Assembly (NCBI GenBank): GCA_039105265.1
Contig: JAPFFF010000004.1
Coordinates: 7,669,501-7,733,500 of the forward strand
Length of the DNA: 64,000 bases
Source: Tritrichomonas musculus
Lineage: Eukaryota > Parabasalia > Tritrichomonadida > Tritrichomonadidae
Direction: 5' to 3'
Both the position numbers and the translations under genes were made by a program. The notes under the pieces were generated by a model. The model had not been told where the DNA came from. It saw nothing but the letters and a program-made list of their open reading frames with translations, and did not search any database. This document shows positions 28,569-41,063 of this stretch, in pieces. The first letter of the stretch is position 1; each line of letters starts with the position of its first letter.

Positions 28569-29934
28569 GATGAAATTTAGTATTTTTTTTTAATGATAAT
28601 TTTTAAATAAAAGGTCTTATTTTCTTCAGAAAATTAAATGTCTTTTTTTCCCTTCAAAATAATTAATGTAAATAAATATGTATTAAAACATCTGAAAATA
28701 TATAATCATCAATTCAATGAACATGAAATTTAATAAAAACAAAAAAAAAAAAATATAAAGATATAAAATTCTTTTTGAATTTTTTAATATAAATAAAAAA
28801 CCGAAGTGTTCGAAATTTTTTTTGTTCGAGTTTTCAGAATATAATTGATACCAGACAATATTTATATGTTTAACAAGTTGTTGGTCGAATATTGAGCATA
28901 TTCCTCTGTTCAATTTCGAGAAACAATAAAATCAAATCTGATCAATTATTGAAGTTTTTTAAAGATTGATTAAATTAATAAATGTTTTCATTTATAATAT
29001 TGTTTATTAACTATGATTATATATTTTTATTAAAATAAAATTCAAGTATAAACTAGATATTTTTATTTTTTTAAAAAATTTCAAAAGGCAAACGTTTTTA
29101 AAAAGATTGAGATTGCCCAGGTTTGAAAGACCCTATTTTTAATCTTCATCATATTATATTCTATTATATTTAATTAATTGTTTTTTTGTAATTTGCTTCT
29201 GATAAAGAAAAAAAAAGAATTATTAAAAATTTTTAAATAAAAAATTAACGTCTTGCCTCAATTATTTCAAAGTATCACTGAATTTTTTCAAGCATCTTTA
29301 AGAAAATATCAAAACGAGTTTTATATGAACAAATTTATTTACATTTTTAGAAAAATTGGCCCAAGATTTTCATATACAGCCAAATTATTTATTAAAATAA
29401 ATTCTAAAAAGTTTTATTTACAAATTATTTAATAAAAATCTCTTTTTAATTCTGAGAAAAATATTCATTATTAATATTTCAAAAAATTTTTATATAAATT
29501 TGATAAGCATAAATCTCTTATTCCCAAGGTGAAATAATGATTCTTACATTTCAAAACAAATCAACAAGGTTATCATGCCTTTGAACAAGCTTCGTTAGGG
29601 GCTCGATACCGTTATTTGATTTTTTTTTTTTACAATATTATTTTCTTTGAATTAGCTTCCAAATAAGAATTTTAATATTAACTAATATGATAATTCTAAA
29701 AGTACAATAAACCAAAATAATGGTTGGAAAAATGTCATTTTCGTTGATGTATTACACCAAGTAGGCTTTTACGCCAAAGCAAAATGGCGTATGGTTTTTT
29801 AAAGAAATGGCGTAAATGCTGAAAAAAGACAAGGGAAAATAAAATTCAATTTTTCTTTATTTAAAAAGTTATTTTTGTTTTTTAATTAATTATTAGTGTT
29901 ATTTTACTATATATTTAATTAAAATAAAAAATAA
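28569..29934. other. AT-rich intergenic region with one less AT-rich islet
   Basis: No gene is recognised; an ORF at 28683-28913 on the minus strand is AT-driven. Around 29520-29625 base composition rises, and on the minus strand NGIEPLTKLVQRHDNLVDLF can be read without a stop for ~20 codons, possibly a relic exon. A small hairpin ACGCC...GGCGT lies at ~29772-29790. Confidence 0.35.
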
Positions 29935-30182
29935 TTAAGGTACAAATCCAGTACGTTTAGTAACCGCAATTTTTTTTGACATTCTCAAAGAATAAGATGA
30001 CATGTTAAATAAAAAACGATTATTTCCACCCATTTCATATAACATGTCATAATGTTTATTTAAATTGTAAAATAAGTGTCAAAAACAAACCTAGTCAATT
30101 TAAACTTTTTCAGAGACATGCAACTATTCAAATAATAAACGTTCTCCTATTCAAAAAATAACGTACTCGATTTGTACCTTAA
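29935..30182. mobile_element. MITE-like element, 248 bp, TTAA-flanked terminal inverted repeats
   Basis: Terminal inverted repeats of ~23 bp with one mismatch: left 29935-29957 begins TTAAGGTACAAATCC, and right 30160-30182 is its complement ending GATTTGTACCTTAA. An internal inverted pair (GATGACATGTTA facing TAACATGTCAT) forms a central hairpin. There is no coding capacity. The TTAA ends could be a TTAA target duplication (piggyBac-like) or part of the TIR. A superfamily cannot be set without an autonomous partner. Confidence 0.75.
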
Positions 30183-30841
30183 AAAAAAATTCAAAAATCT
30201 CAACGTCTTTATTTGAAAGAAATGCATTTAATTAAAGAATCAGTAAAGGCGCATTCATTAATGACCTGAAGTTCAGAATCACAAGAAAATCCAACTGTCT
30301 TGAGAAGGAATAGAAATGCGGCTAATAATGATTCAGAAAAAGAATCATCAATTTTTTTTTAATTATTTCTAGTAATGAAACATTGATAAATTTGATGAAA
30401 TTGTTGATTATATTTAGTCCTTTTAGTATTGATTCTTGTGACTAACAGAAATGATTAAGAGATCATCAAAAACAAAAAAAAAAAAAAAAAAAAAAAGAGA
30501 TTATTTGCATTTTAAAATCATCTAAATATGAGTCAATCTATGAATCAGTGCTAATATAATATTCAACAATTCAATGGGGTTTTTTCTCTCTCTTATATTA
30601 ACTATTCAATTTTGAGAAGTTTATTCTAACAAAACTATTGAATGTAATTTTGCACAGGATTATCTCATATATAAAATGAAAAACAATTTTTCAAATTCAA
30701 TACGAGAGTACTTTAACAGAAATACTTAAATCCAACAATTAAATATAATTATTTTAAATAATATAATTATATCATCTATTTTCTATTATCTATAAATAAA
30801 TGAAGAATATTTACCTTCTTCTATAACTTTTTCCTTTATTT
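30183..30841. other. AT-rich intergenic region with a 21-nt A-tract
   Basis: Spacer containing a long A run (about 30473-30496) and AT-rich sequence downstream of the transporter. No gene is seen. Confidence 0.35.
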
Positions 30842-32191
30842 TTACAATGAAGATGGATTTCTATACATGCTTTCCCTACTGGAAGTTATAGTTACAACTT
30901 TATCTTCATCATCGAGAGAAGCAAGATCATCTTTTTCATCAGTTTCAGTATCAGTTTGATCAATATTTGAATCTTTTTCTTGTTGCTCATCAGGTTCAGG
31001 ATCTTTGATCAAGAAAACTCCGAAAATAATAGCAAGGAAGCAAACACAAGCAAAGAAAAGCATGACTCCAAACATTCCCATTGAGTCTCTCATTGTTGGA
31101 AACACCATAACAATAATGAAAGCGAAAATCCAATTCGAAACAACACAAATTGTATTTCCACCTTCACGAACTTCTTCAGGGAACAACTGCAAAACAACGA
31201 ACCATGGAATTGGACCAAGTCCAAGACCGAATCCGAAGTTGTAAACGAAAATGCAAATAAGTGGTAGAACATTTGACCAATTAAACTTATCGTTGAGAGC
31301 CATAATGAATGTTCCGGCAAATGAGATGCTTGACGATAAAAGCCAAACAAATCTTTGACCAAGCTTATCGACAATAAAGGAGCCAATGATGCAGGAAAGA
31401 AGGAGGGAACAAACTGAAATTCCTGATTGATAATTTGGATCAAGATTGAGTCCTGCATCTCTGAAGATATCTGCAAGATTACATACAATTCCGTTGATTC
31501 CTGAAAATTGCTGAAGAAACATCATTGCCATTCCAATTAGGATGCCTTTGACGTATTCTGGCTTGAAAACTGATTTTTCTTTCTTATGCTCATCTTTTAA
31601 TGCTTCGACAACTGGCGATTCTTCAATGAACCAGATTGTAACAGCTAAAAGGGCACTAACTGCTGCTGCAAGATAGTTAAAGTCCATGTAATCGAGAACT
31701 TTTCCAAGAAATGAGAAAATTGCTTGAGCAACAAAAATTGTTAATTGATTTAATGAACCGAAAAATCCTGAATATCCTTCAGGTGCGATTTCGACAAGGT
31801 ACATAGCGCATATAGCACTGAACATTCCAATTGAAACACCACAAAGGGCACGAGTAGCCCATCCTGCATAAATATTAACTTTTGTTAAACAATTGAGTAG
31901 CCAGGCACATAATGAAATAATGGCAATAACGAACATTGTATTCTTACGCTTTCCTTTAAATTTGTTGAGACAAAATTTGGTTGCAAAAGGTCCGACTGCT
32001 GCAAACAAAAAAGCTATTGATCCATAAAAACTCCATTTAAAACTGCTGTCTGAAAGATGATGTATTTCTCTAATTTTTTTTCCTGCTGGCGATGTATAAA
32101 TACCAACATCTCCATTTAATGCTGAACCTAAACAAATAACTAGTGCATATGCTAATGATATAGAACAAAGTGAATTTTTTTTATCACCCAT
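30842..32191 (-). CDS. MFS sugar transporter (sugar-porter/GLUT-like family)
   Basis: 449 residues with about 12 hydrophobic segments. Family marks: RALCGVSIGMFSAICAMYLVEIAP matching the R-x3-G-x3-G...YxxEIAP region; SGFFGSLNQL; EESPVVEAL at the usual PESPR site (altered); QQFSGINGIVCNLADIF after the central loop; GPIPWFVVLQLFPEEVREGG, the PETW/EIFP-type signature. The C-terminal tail (~45 residues) is cytosolic and highly acidic (DTETDEKDDLASLDDEDK). It should move hexose or a similar sugar across the plasma or an internal membrane. The stop is within TAAA, and an Inr 22 nt upstream supports the start. Confidence 0.92.
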   Translation of the reverse strand: MGDKKNSLCSISLAYALVICLGSALNGDVGIYTSPAGKKIREIHHLSDSSFKWSFYGSIAFLFAAVGPFATKFCLNKFKGKRKNTMFVIAIISLCAWLLNCLTKVNIYAGWATRALCGVSIGMFSAICAMYLVEIAPEGYSGFFGSLNQLTIFVAQAIFSFLGKVLDYMDFNYLAAAVSALLAVTIWFIEESPVVEALKDEHKKEKSVFKPEYVKGILIGMAMMFLQQFSGINGIVCNLADIFRDAGLNLDPNYQSGISVCSLLLSCIIGSFIVDKLGQRFVWLLSSSISFAGTFIMALNDKFNWSNVLPLICIFVYNFGFGLGLGPIPWFVVLQLFPEEVREGGNTICVVSNWIFAFIIVMVFPTMRDSMGMFGVMLFFACVCFLAIIFGVFLIKDPEPDEQQEKDSNIDQTDTETDEKDDLASLDDEDKVVTITSSRESMYRNPSSL

Positions 32192-32209
32192 TAGTTAAGT
32201 ATTATTTAA

Positions 32210-32215
32210 AAATGA
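32210..32215 (-). promoter_or_regulatory. Initiator (Inr) TCATTT for the sugar transporter
   Basis: TCATTT on the minus strand, start A ~22 nt before the ATG at 32191. Confidence 0.5.
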
Positions 32216-34318
32216 ACTCTCATAACAGTATAAAATCAGATTTTTTTTATTAAAATTTGAGAGTGAGTAAATTTTCTCCTATTTTTTGAATTAGATGTCA
32301 TTACTTTTCCACTTTTTCTATTATTCAAAATTGTTAAATTGAATAATTTCACAAACTCATTCAAATAATAAAAAATATTGAATAGATTTTATATAGCTCG
32401 ATGTAACTTTTTCAGTATTTTTAGATAAAAAATCAAAAAAATTAAAAAAAATGAAATATTTTTTTCTTTTTATATTTTATTCCTCCTTCTTTTTTAATCA
32501 ATTTTATTAACTTTTACCCCTAAAATCTAAGCAATAATTCAATTCTCAAATTTAAAAGAAAAATATTTTATCTTATTAAATATTTGAAATGTATTCTAAT
32601 TTTTTCAATCATTGAAAGATATCTTTGGAGCATGAATCAAATTTTAATATCTCATCATTTCAATTGATATTAATATTTTTGCTAATAATAGAGGCTTATA
32701 TTATTTAATGTTCTATTAAATCAAAGCCTAAAAAAAACAAACAAATCAAAATATTTCTTTGAAATAATTATATGGATTAAAAGTATTAAATCTTGTAAGC
32801 ATAAAGGATATGAAACCATATTTTTAGGTGTAGATATTATTGACAAATACTAAAATAGCTATTTTTATTTTCTATTGAAAAAAATAAGATATTGATTATT
32901 TTTTTGGTAAAAATTTTCTGAAACCAATATCTTATTTTTCTTAAGAAAATTTAACAGGTAATTCAAAATTTCAATTGTGATATAAAAAATGAATAACCAA
33001 AAAAATAATCAACTCAGAAAATATAAATTAAATAATTCAGCGACAATAGAAAATGGAATTGGAATGCTATTCTTATATATTTTCAAGAAAAAGAAGCCAA
33101 CTCATATCATCATGATCAAAAAATTACTTTTCAAAGCAAATGCAAAAAAAGCAAATATATAACAAAATTTATATATATTAGGAGTGACTAAGTACAATAT
33201 TCAAGCATATTTTTGGTAAATAAATGTTATATAGGATAATTAGATTTTTTTTGTCAAGTTTTTAAAATATTCCAAATCCACTTTGAAAAATTTAAAAATG
33301 AATGCTTACAATCAATTATATAACATTAGAACATATGAATGTATACAATTTCCATGAACATATTAAGATTTAATAAGTTATAAGTTTTATAAAAAATGAT
33401 GAATTACTAAAATAAAATCACAAATTAATAAATATTATATGTAATCTAATGCATAAAATAAAATGAATACTTTTGATTGTTAATCTACACCAAACTACAA
33501 TAATTACATAATCAAATTTTGTTTTCAAATTTGAATCTGCCATATATATGCATATTATTAAAATATTAGTATTTATTACACTGGGGAAAATGATACTATG
33601 AATGATAGAAACTATTTTCCAAGTAAAAAATATTAAAATTTTAAAAATTCTTTCTTTTCATCCTTTCGATACTTATATATATTTGTATTTGTAATTATTT
33701 ATATAATAATGGTACGCATGAACTAACTTAATCTTTCCGACAAAATAATACTCATCAACTTTATATAACTGAATTGTGAATTGCAAACCAATTATTTGTA
33801 TTTATTTATATGATTATTTCAAATTTTCCTGAATAACTCTCACTACGCAAATTTGATAAGCATTCATACAAGAATATAAGAAAAAAAAATAATCATTTTT
33901 ACTTTAACACATTGCAATATAACAAGATAATTATACTTATTCAAAGATTTAATGAACAGTAAAAATATAATGGATAATACATTGAGATTAAATAAGGAAA
34001 TTTCATTTTTTATTTTTTCATTTTAAATAAATTAAATAAACATTAGTCATCAGTCATGGCACAAACACTTTACGTATCCTTTTTTATTTTAATGTTGAAT
34101 CATCAATTTAAAATTCAATTTTGAATCATTAATTTTGAATGTTTTCAAAAAGTTAAACTTTTTCATTGATTTTAATAACAATAAATCAAAAGACAATTCC
34201 AATTAAAAACCTAGATGATAATAATAATAATAATAATAATAATAAGGAGCTAAAATAATATTTATTCAACTGATTTCATTTTTAACCATTAAAAATTATA
34301 AAATAAAATCTCAAAACT
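32216..34318. other. AT-rich intergenic region with a hairpin and an AAT microsatellite
   Basis: No gene seen in ~2.1 kb. An inverted repeat (32877-32894 facing 32925-32942, ATAAGATATTG core) could form a hairpin with a ~30-nt loop. A run of about ten TAA/AAT triplets lies at ~34213-34244, close to the 3' end of the WD40 gene. Confidence 0.45.
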
Positions 34319-37300
34319 TCATTGACTTAGACTTTCGTTATCATTAATCATTCTTAAAATATAAGCCGAATAAAACTGTTCAATATTTTCAAGTTCATCG
34401 ATTGCCACTTTTTCAAATCCGACTTCACAAAGCAGAGTTAAAGCGTAAGCGAGCGAATTTGGCATTTGGAACATTTTTGCAGCAATTTCTTTCACAACAT
34501 TCAAAGAGTTTTTGTCACGATAAACTCGAGTAATCACAGCAGCTGTTTGTATCTTTCCAATTTGCACAAGGAGCTTGACGGCATCGATCCAGAGACCTTC
34601 AGTTAACAAGATATCGACACCATCGTCGACGAAACCATTTTTAATCAAAGTTGAAGCTGCGAACAAAATGTTCTCAGCTTGCTTTTCATTACTCTTCAGA
34701 TCGTTGTTAAACAAAGCACTTTTTATCACGTTGATTGCCCACTTATCATTTGTTCCTGTTGAATTCGAGTACTTTGCAATGATCGAATGAGCAGTCTCGA
34801 AATCACGAAGGAAAATGGACAATCGATAAGAAGTCTTCCAAAGCTGTGGAGTATTCATGATCAAATCACGCAAGTAAGTCGTTTGCTCAAATGTAAAGTT
34901 GGGCGATTTGCGAGCATCAAGAAGGCTTGCAATGTTCGGCATTCCGTAATTTATAAGGACGCTTTGATCAATTGGATCTTCACGAACTAAGGCTTGAATC
35001 CATCGATTGGCGGGCATCATCAAGGGACAACGATAGGCTGCCTTTGGATACGTTGGACTGTATTGGCCAATCGTTTGATACACTTCAATTGAATAGTGCT
35101 TCTTTCGTCGAATTAGAAGAATTGTTGGAGATGTTAAAATGACAACTTTCAAGTTCGCTGGAAGCCTCGTTATATCGCCGTCATCGGAAGCAACAGTGAT
35201 CATCTTTCCCTTGGAATCTTCAACCAGAAAAGTGCCAGAAAGACCAGATTTGAATGCATATATAGGCGCCTTCATTTGAAGGAATTCGGAGAACTTCATC
35301 GTCGAGACATCGAAGGACAAGATGTAACCAGTCGTTGTTCCCAAGTAGATCAAGTTCTTCTTTGCATAGATGCAAGTTATTGTTCCATATTCCTTCTTCA
35401 TTTTCAATTGTTTTTTGGTCGGTTTCATGTCCTCCTCTTTCTCCTTCATCTCGATAAATGTAACTTCGCCGTTAAGGTCAATTATGGTCAAATAGTGGGG
35501 AACAAAAGTGACATATATTGGCCTCTTGAAGGTGAATGAAAAGACTTGCTGTGGCTTCAATTTATTTTTGAATAAAACCGCCATAAAACCGTTTATAATG
35601 ACAAAGAAATATTGCTTGTTCGCGCTGAATGCAACCGCCGTGATGTTGATACCTGGCTTTTCAAAAAGTCGTGATATGCGGTGATACTTGAGGTCAATTA
35701 GATAGATGAAACTGGTGCCACTGTAAAGCTTCGATGCATTTGTAGAAACCGACGAATCAAGACTGTCTGCTGAGTCACTAAGTCGACTTGAACTGTGTCT
35801 TCTATTCGGCTTCTCTCGATCCTCGTCCGGCTTTGCAAGCGAGTAAGCAATGACACGTGTTGAAGCTATCCATTCAATGTGCTCAATGATCGTGTTCTTT
35901 TCAATCTGATAATTCCACATGATTGTGCAATTGTTGCCAAATTTGTTCTTCGGAATTACACGCGAAACTTGGGGGAAGGCAGACTTTTTGCCGTCGTCTT
36001 TAAGAAGAGATGAAGAGCTGAATAATGTCTTGCTGGACGAACTCTTACCGAGTTTCAAATTCTTCGGTTGTTCTTCGTCTGCTGATTCGTCAGCTATCGG
36101 AAACATTGGTGGAATAAGCTGAGAACTTTTGTTGTCAATTTCACTGATTGATTCCGATTGTGAGATGCACTTCGAAGACGACTCGGAAAGTGGCAATGCA
36201 GAACTAGCTGTCTTGCTCTTCACCAACAGTGAAGGAGGAAGTGGCTTGTTCGTCTTTGGACGAGGAATTGGAATAGGAACAACTGAAGACGAGTCCTTCG
36301 GCATTGTTTTGATTCCTTCATTGACAACTCGTGACAATATTGAGCCGCTCGAAAGACTCTCAGAAGGAGTCGTTGAGTTCCTTCGTTGCCTCGAACTGCT
36401 TCCGCTAATCTTCTGGATGTTCTGCGGAATTGAAACATTGCTGAGCGATGGAACCGGAAGAGATGCGTTGTTAGCAAGTAGTGGTGATGGAGGATTCGAA
36501 AGATTTGCCTTCTCATGAGAATCATAGACAATAGATTTGTCGAGGATTTCTTCTTCTCGGGGAGATGAGCCGCCAATTGCGTCAAGAAAGAGTGACGAGC
36601 TTGATGCACACGATTTGATGATGTTCTTGCGTATTCTGCTTCTTCGTGTCTGCGGCTTATTGACATTCAGCATGTCACTGTCTAAAGAGAGAGTGATGTC
36701 CTGGCTCTTGCTTATGCTGATGTTTGGTCTCAACTTCAAATCGGCAAGTGGCACATTTTTTGCATTATCAAAGCTATCAGTGATATTTGTATTGTCAATT
36801 GCCGGATCAGTATTATCGAAGCTTCCAGAAAGAGGCGAAGGAGGCACGCTATTTGCATTATTTACATTATTCAAGTTGTCTTCATTATTAGCATTATTTA
36901 AGTTGTTTTCATTATTTGCATTATTTAAGTTGTCTTCATTATTAGCATTATTCAAGTTGTTTTCATTATTTGCATTATTTAAGTTGTTTTCATTATTTGC
37001 ATTATTTAAGTTGCTTGAATTGTCTGTGCTTGAATTTGGACAGCTTGGTTCTGCTTTATCATCACCTTTTGCTCTTTCTAAGTGGACTTTCTTTGTGTCA
37101 GGACTATTGGGCTCTTTTATATCGGCAGCTTCTGTTTTAGCAGGGATGTTTGCAGTGCCCTTCTCAGGGGACCCTGGCTGGCTCTGCTTTCCGATTGCCA
37201 TTTGAGCGATGAAGTTTGAGTTTGATGTCTCAGATATGAGCACGTTTCCGTTAGCGGTTGCTATTGCTATAGATTCGTTAGCGTATGAGAACGATAGGGG

Positions 37301-38410
37301 CTTTGAATCAAGTAATTTGACACGATGAGTAACGAACAACTTGGTCGAATTTTTGACCTCAACCGTTGTCAACCACATTTGAGAAGTGAGCAAAATGAGC
37401 TTGTCGCCCATCATGTCCGACACAATGACTTCTTTTTGATTTGTGTACTTTGGTGTTGTTACCATTTTCAATTCAGCCAATCTTTTACTTTTTGTTGCCA
37501 GCGAGCTCCAAATTTCAACGGTGTCCTCGCGCACGATGAGTGACATATTTCCGGACTCGTGTAGGATGTGGAACTTCCGGATTCCTGGTAGCATGAGTAA
37601 TGGCGCTGTGCAGCAATCGTTAATTGAGTACAAAAGTGAATTGGAAGTCGTTACAAGTATCAAAAAGTCGGTCGACGTTGGATAGAAATCGATTTGAATA
37701 ATCGAGTCGGTTTTATTCGATAAAGTAACAACGTTTGGTGAGGCTTCGGGCGGTTTTCCGTTATGGAATTTATTGATGTTTTGTATGGTTGCTATTGAAC
37801 CTTTTTTTGAGGCAACTGCACAAATTTCTCCAAATTGTGGTTCAATACATATATGGTCGATCTGAAAATCAAAGAAAAGTTCCCAAACTATTCGACATTT
37901 GACTATTTGACCTATCGTAATTTCAAATCGAACTAATCGTCCATTCTTTGTGCCTACAAAAAAGGTGGAAGATGAAAATTGTGACCAGGCTATCGATGTT
38001 ACATAATCATTCTCGCGGCGGGAATTGGCTTGAATATGAGTTAGTGTCGTGGGGTTGGGGAAGGTAAGGTTTGAAATTGAATTGCTTGATTGATTTAAAT
38101 TAATGTGGGTTTTGAAAATTCCAATTCGACTTCGACAATCATAGACTTCGATCCTTCCTGATATAGATGAAATAACTAGAACAGGGACTGCGGTGTTCAT
38201 CGTTTTGGATGCATCATACCATTCTATTGCGGTGATTTGATGCTGAAAAGGTGACCACATTGTAAGTGGAGTAAAATGTCCAAACTCTTCAAAATAGATA
38301 GAGACATTATTGTTCATAGCATGTGCTATAAGGCCATATTTACTGCATTTAAGGAGGTGCCTGTTGTTTTTAGGAGACGGAAAAGGCCAAGTTTTAAAAG
38401 AGAAGCTCAT
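34319..38410 (-). CDS. Large two-propeller WD40 protein, WDR11-like
   Basis: 1363 residues. Residues ~10-400 form an N-terminal WD40 propeller (GLIAHAMNNNVSIYF, ITAIEWYD, VTSIAWSQFSSSTFFVGTKNGRLVRFEI). ~410-830 is an inserted Ser/Pro/Asn-rich disordered stretch, including 8-residue repeats. ~840-1130 is a second propeller (ITAVAFSANKQYFFVIINGFMAVLF, ITCIYAKKNLIYLGTTTGYILSFDV). ~1180-1363 is an alpha-helical solenoid (LWKTSYRLSIFLRDFETAHSIIAKY). Architecture and C-terminal helices fit WDR11, which acts in Golgi/endosome tethering. The identity is an inference and other coatomer-type WD-solenoid proteins remain possible. The linker uses more G/C-ending codons than neighbouring genes. It ends with TGA. 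Confidence 0.75.
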   Translation of the reverse strand: MSFSFKTWPFPSPKNNRHLLKCSKYGLIAHAMNNNVSIYFEEFGHFTPLTMWSPFQHQITAIEWYDASKTMNTAVPVLVISSISGRIEVYDCRSRIGIFKTHINLNQSSNSISNLTFPNPTTLTHIQANSRRENDYVTSIAWSQFSSSTFFVGTKNGRLVRFEITIGQIVKCRIVWELFFDFQIDHICIEPQFGEICAVASKKGSIATIQNINKFHNGKPPEASPNVVTLSNKTDSIIQIDFYPTSTDFLILVTTSNSLLYSINDCCTAPLLMLPGIRKFHILHESGNMSLIVREDTVEIWSSLATKSKRLAELKMVTTPKYTNQKEVIVSDMMGDKLILLTSQMWLTTVEVKNSTKLFVTHRVKLLDSKPLSFSYANESIAIATANGNVLISETSNSNFIAQMAIGKQSQPGSPEKGTANIPAKTEAADIKEPNSPDTKKVHLERAKGDDKAEPSCPNSSTDNSSNLNNANNENNLNNANNENNLNNANNEDNLNNANNENNLNNANNEDNLNNVNNANSVPPSPLSGSFDNTDPAIDNTNITDSFDNAKNVPLADLKLRPNISISKSQDITLSLDSDMLNVNKPQTRRSRIRKNIIKSCASSSSLFLDAIGGSSPREEEILDKSIVYDSHEKANLSNPPSPLLANNASLPVPSLSNVSIPQNIQKISGSSSRQRRNSTTPSESLSSGSILSRVVNEGIKTMPKDSSSVVPIPIPRPKTNKPLPPSLLVKSKTASSALPLSESSSKCISQSESISEIDNKSSQLIPPMFPIADESADEEQPKNLKLGKSSSSKTLFSSSSLLKDDGKKSAFPQVSRVIPKNKFGNNCTIMWNYQIEKNTIIEHIEWIASTRVIAYSLAKPDEDREKPNRRHSSSRLSDSADSLDSSVSTNASKLYSGTSFIYLIDLKYHRISRLFEKPGINITAVAFSANKQYFFVIINGFMAVLFKNKLKPQQVFSFTFKRPIYVTFVPHYLTIIDLNGEVTFIEMKEKEEDMKPTKKQLKMKKEYGTITCIYAKKNLIYLGTTTGYILSFDVSTMKFSEFLQMKAPIYAFKSGLSGTFLVEDSKGKMITVASDDGDITRLPANLKVVILTSPTILLIRRKKHYSIEVYQTIGQYSPTYPKAAYRCPLMMPANRWIQALVREDPIDQSVLINYGMPNIASLLDARKSPNFTFEQTTYLRDLIMNTPQLWKTSYRLSIFLRDFETAHSIIAKYSNSTGTNDKWAINVIKSALFNNDLKSNEKQAENILFAASTLIKNGFVDDGVDILLTEGLWIDAVKLLVQIGKIQTAAVITRVYRDKNSLNVVKEIAAKMFQMPNSLAYALTLLCEVGFEKVAIDELENIEQFYSAYILRMINDNESLSQ
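36862..37014 (-). repeat. 24-bp repeats encoding NLNNANNE in the WD40 gene linker
   Basis: About six 24-bp units encoding NLNNANNE with E/D and A/V variants lie inside the disordered linker. The length is probably variable between strains. Confidence 0.85.
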
Positions 38411-41063
38411 TTTTTTATGTAAATACTATTCAAATTTGAGAACTTTTAATAATTGTTTTGTTAAGTGATCGTAAAATATTTTCAAAAGAGTTTTATAATA
38501 ATCAATAATTGATTATTCATGAATTATAAAATGTTTATATATTTACAAAGTTAAATAAAATATTAAAAATAAATTAGAAATGTTTTTTATCATATTTTAG
38601 AAAAGATATGAATAAATAATAATTGAGAGCAATTAATTGCTCCATTATATTATCATTTTTTTTCCAAAAAATGTTGATTATTTAATCTGAAAGAATATTA
38701 AGAAATCAATCTTTTTTTAAAAAGTTCTCAAATTTAATCTGAAAATAAAATTTTTTTTTAAGAAATCAATCTTAAATAATCAACAATTTTAGAAAATTTT
38801 TCATCTTCGGTAGAAATAAAATAAGTAATTCTTGATGATATTCAATTTAATATAATATTAAATTAATTTTTAATTTCAATATATTTATTTTTATTACATA
38901 TATAAGTTTATAAAGATTTTATTGTTTGATATAATGAGATATATTATGTTTTCTTTATAAAAGAAAAAATGAATAACCTAAAATAAAAAAAAGAGAGGTC
39001 TTGACTCATAAAAATGGATGTAATTGCTAGTATTAACATTATTTATTATTTAATTACCTATTTTAAATCATTATATTATTTATTCATTTATATATATATA
39101 TATATATATTTATGATATTAATAATATAATGAGATAATTATGTTTAAATAATTGAGAAAATAATCTATATAAAAAATATAAAATGTATTAAAAATATGTA
39201 TATATCAAAGTATTTTATATATATTTAAAAATAAATAAGATATATAATTATATCATATAATATATATAATATATATTAAGAATTATAATTCATATTATCA
39301 AATGAAATAATTGAGAATAAATTCTTCTTTTTTTTTTATTTAAATAGCATTAACAAACTGATGTAATAAATGTATAGATTCGTTTAATTAGAATATAATT
39401 CAATAAAAGGTATAGGAGGAAAAAAAAATATTTTCATTTTATTTTTTATTATTTAACAAATTTTAAAACATAAAATCAAATTGCATCAAAATAAGCTAAA
39501 ATTATATATTGTTAACTATGATATACATATTTATTTTATTTTTAAAAATATTTATTAATTAAACATTATCTTAATGAAAACTAGATATATCATTATAAAT
39601 TAATATTTACAAATATAATAAATTTAATGTAAATTATTAAAAATATAAAATAATAAAATTATACAGATTAAAATTTGATATATTCCAAAAATATTTAACA
39701 ATTTATACTTAATTCAAAAATGTGAATGAATGTTGATAGATTATTAAAAAATTAGCAAAAAACTTAGTATTGAGCAAGACTTAATCAAAAATTTTAAAAT
39801 CTGAACAAGAAATCAGAGGTGGGAAGTTAAAATATGATCAAATACTTGACAAAAATATTTATAAAAAATTAAAAAAAAGATAATATGTTAAATTTTCAAG
39901 CGGAATGTAAATATTATTATTAATAAAAATTTTTATATTGAACAAAACCTTATTCCTTTGTTTTTTTTTTTTTTTTTAGTAAAAGTCATCTTAATTTTAA
40001 ATGATTGTATAATATTCGTTTAAACCAATATAAATGAATATTTTAATTAGCCACAAAATAGTGGCACTTGAATATGTATATATATGCATGAGAATTGAAA
40101 CAATTTACACAAAATTGTTTTATATTTTCATATCAATAATGCTTTTTTTTAGAGACGTTTAATTTGCGTTGAAATATAAAATAAATATGATAATAACTAA
40201 TGTGACCATATTATCATTGCGTCCTTTTAAAAATTAGCTAATGAATTATAAAAAAAAAACAATTATATTCAATTATTAATCGTTAATCTGTATAATTTGT
40301 CCTCAACCAATAAAACTCTATCAATTTATAATGTTATTTTTCTAAAAATGTAGCGCCAATTTTCTTATAATATTTTGTACACTTATTCATTAACATGATA
40401 TAATTACTTTATTATATTTTCATAATAATCGTATTCATAATTATCGAATTATAAATCATTTTAATTAAACTGATATTTTTTGAATAAAAATATCAACTTT
40501 TTCAGAAAAAAAAATTGCATAAATTTTAAAATATATATATCTCAATATTAAACAGAAAGATCAAACAGATAATTAAAATATAGATTTATTGTTGGAGCAA
40601 AAATATATTAATATCATTTATATTTCAAATAAAAGAAATTTATTTGGCTTGCAGTGGTCTTAAAATTTTTTTATTTTAACTTTTTAATAAGACCAAAATC
40701 TAAGTACAGCTTTTTTTCACTTTTTGATTAGTACGATATATTTATTTAATTGAATTTGCAAGGATTTATTTTAAATGAGCTTCCTTTTCAATCTGATTGT
40801 CTCTCTGAAAAGTAATCTATCATTGATTGGTTCAAAATTATTGATGAACCTTCCCAAACTCTAAGGGCGTACCTCATTTCAATTAAAATAATTGTTAATA
40901 ATAGTAAAGATAAAATAAATGATTTTAACATATTAAATCTGTTGTTAACAACCAAGCAAATATTATTCTTTCATAATATATTTTCATAAAACTCAAGCAA
41001 ATTCACTAAATAAATGGGATTAATAAAAAAATTATCTTACAAATCCCTGCATATAGTTGACAG
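38411..41063. other. Gene-free, extremely AT-rich region
   Basis: 2.65 kb with no frame longer than chance, several A/T homopolymers, and a TA microsatellite near 39091-39110. No RNA gene is recognised. It begins the ~11-kb desert that ends at 49538. Confidence 0.45.

Noticed and set aside
28683-28913. 76-codon minus-strand frame
   Set aside because: AT-driven composition, poly-Phe/Leu/Ile, no initiator, no domain.
36537-37205. Plus-strand frame of 222 codons opposite the WD40 gene linker
   Set aside because: It is the antisense of the NLNNANNE repeats and Ser-rich linker; leucine/phenylalanine repeats arise from the complement.
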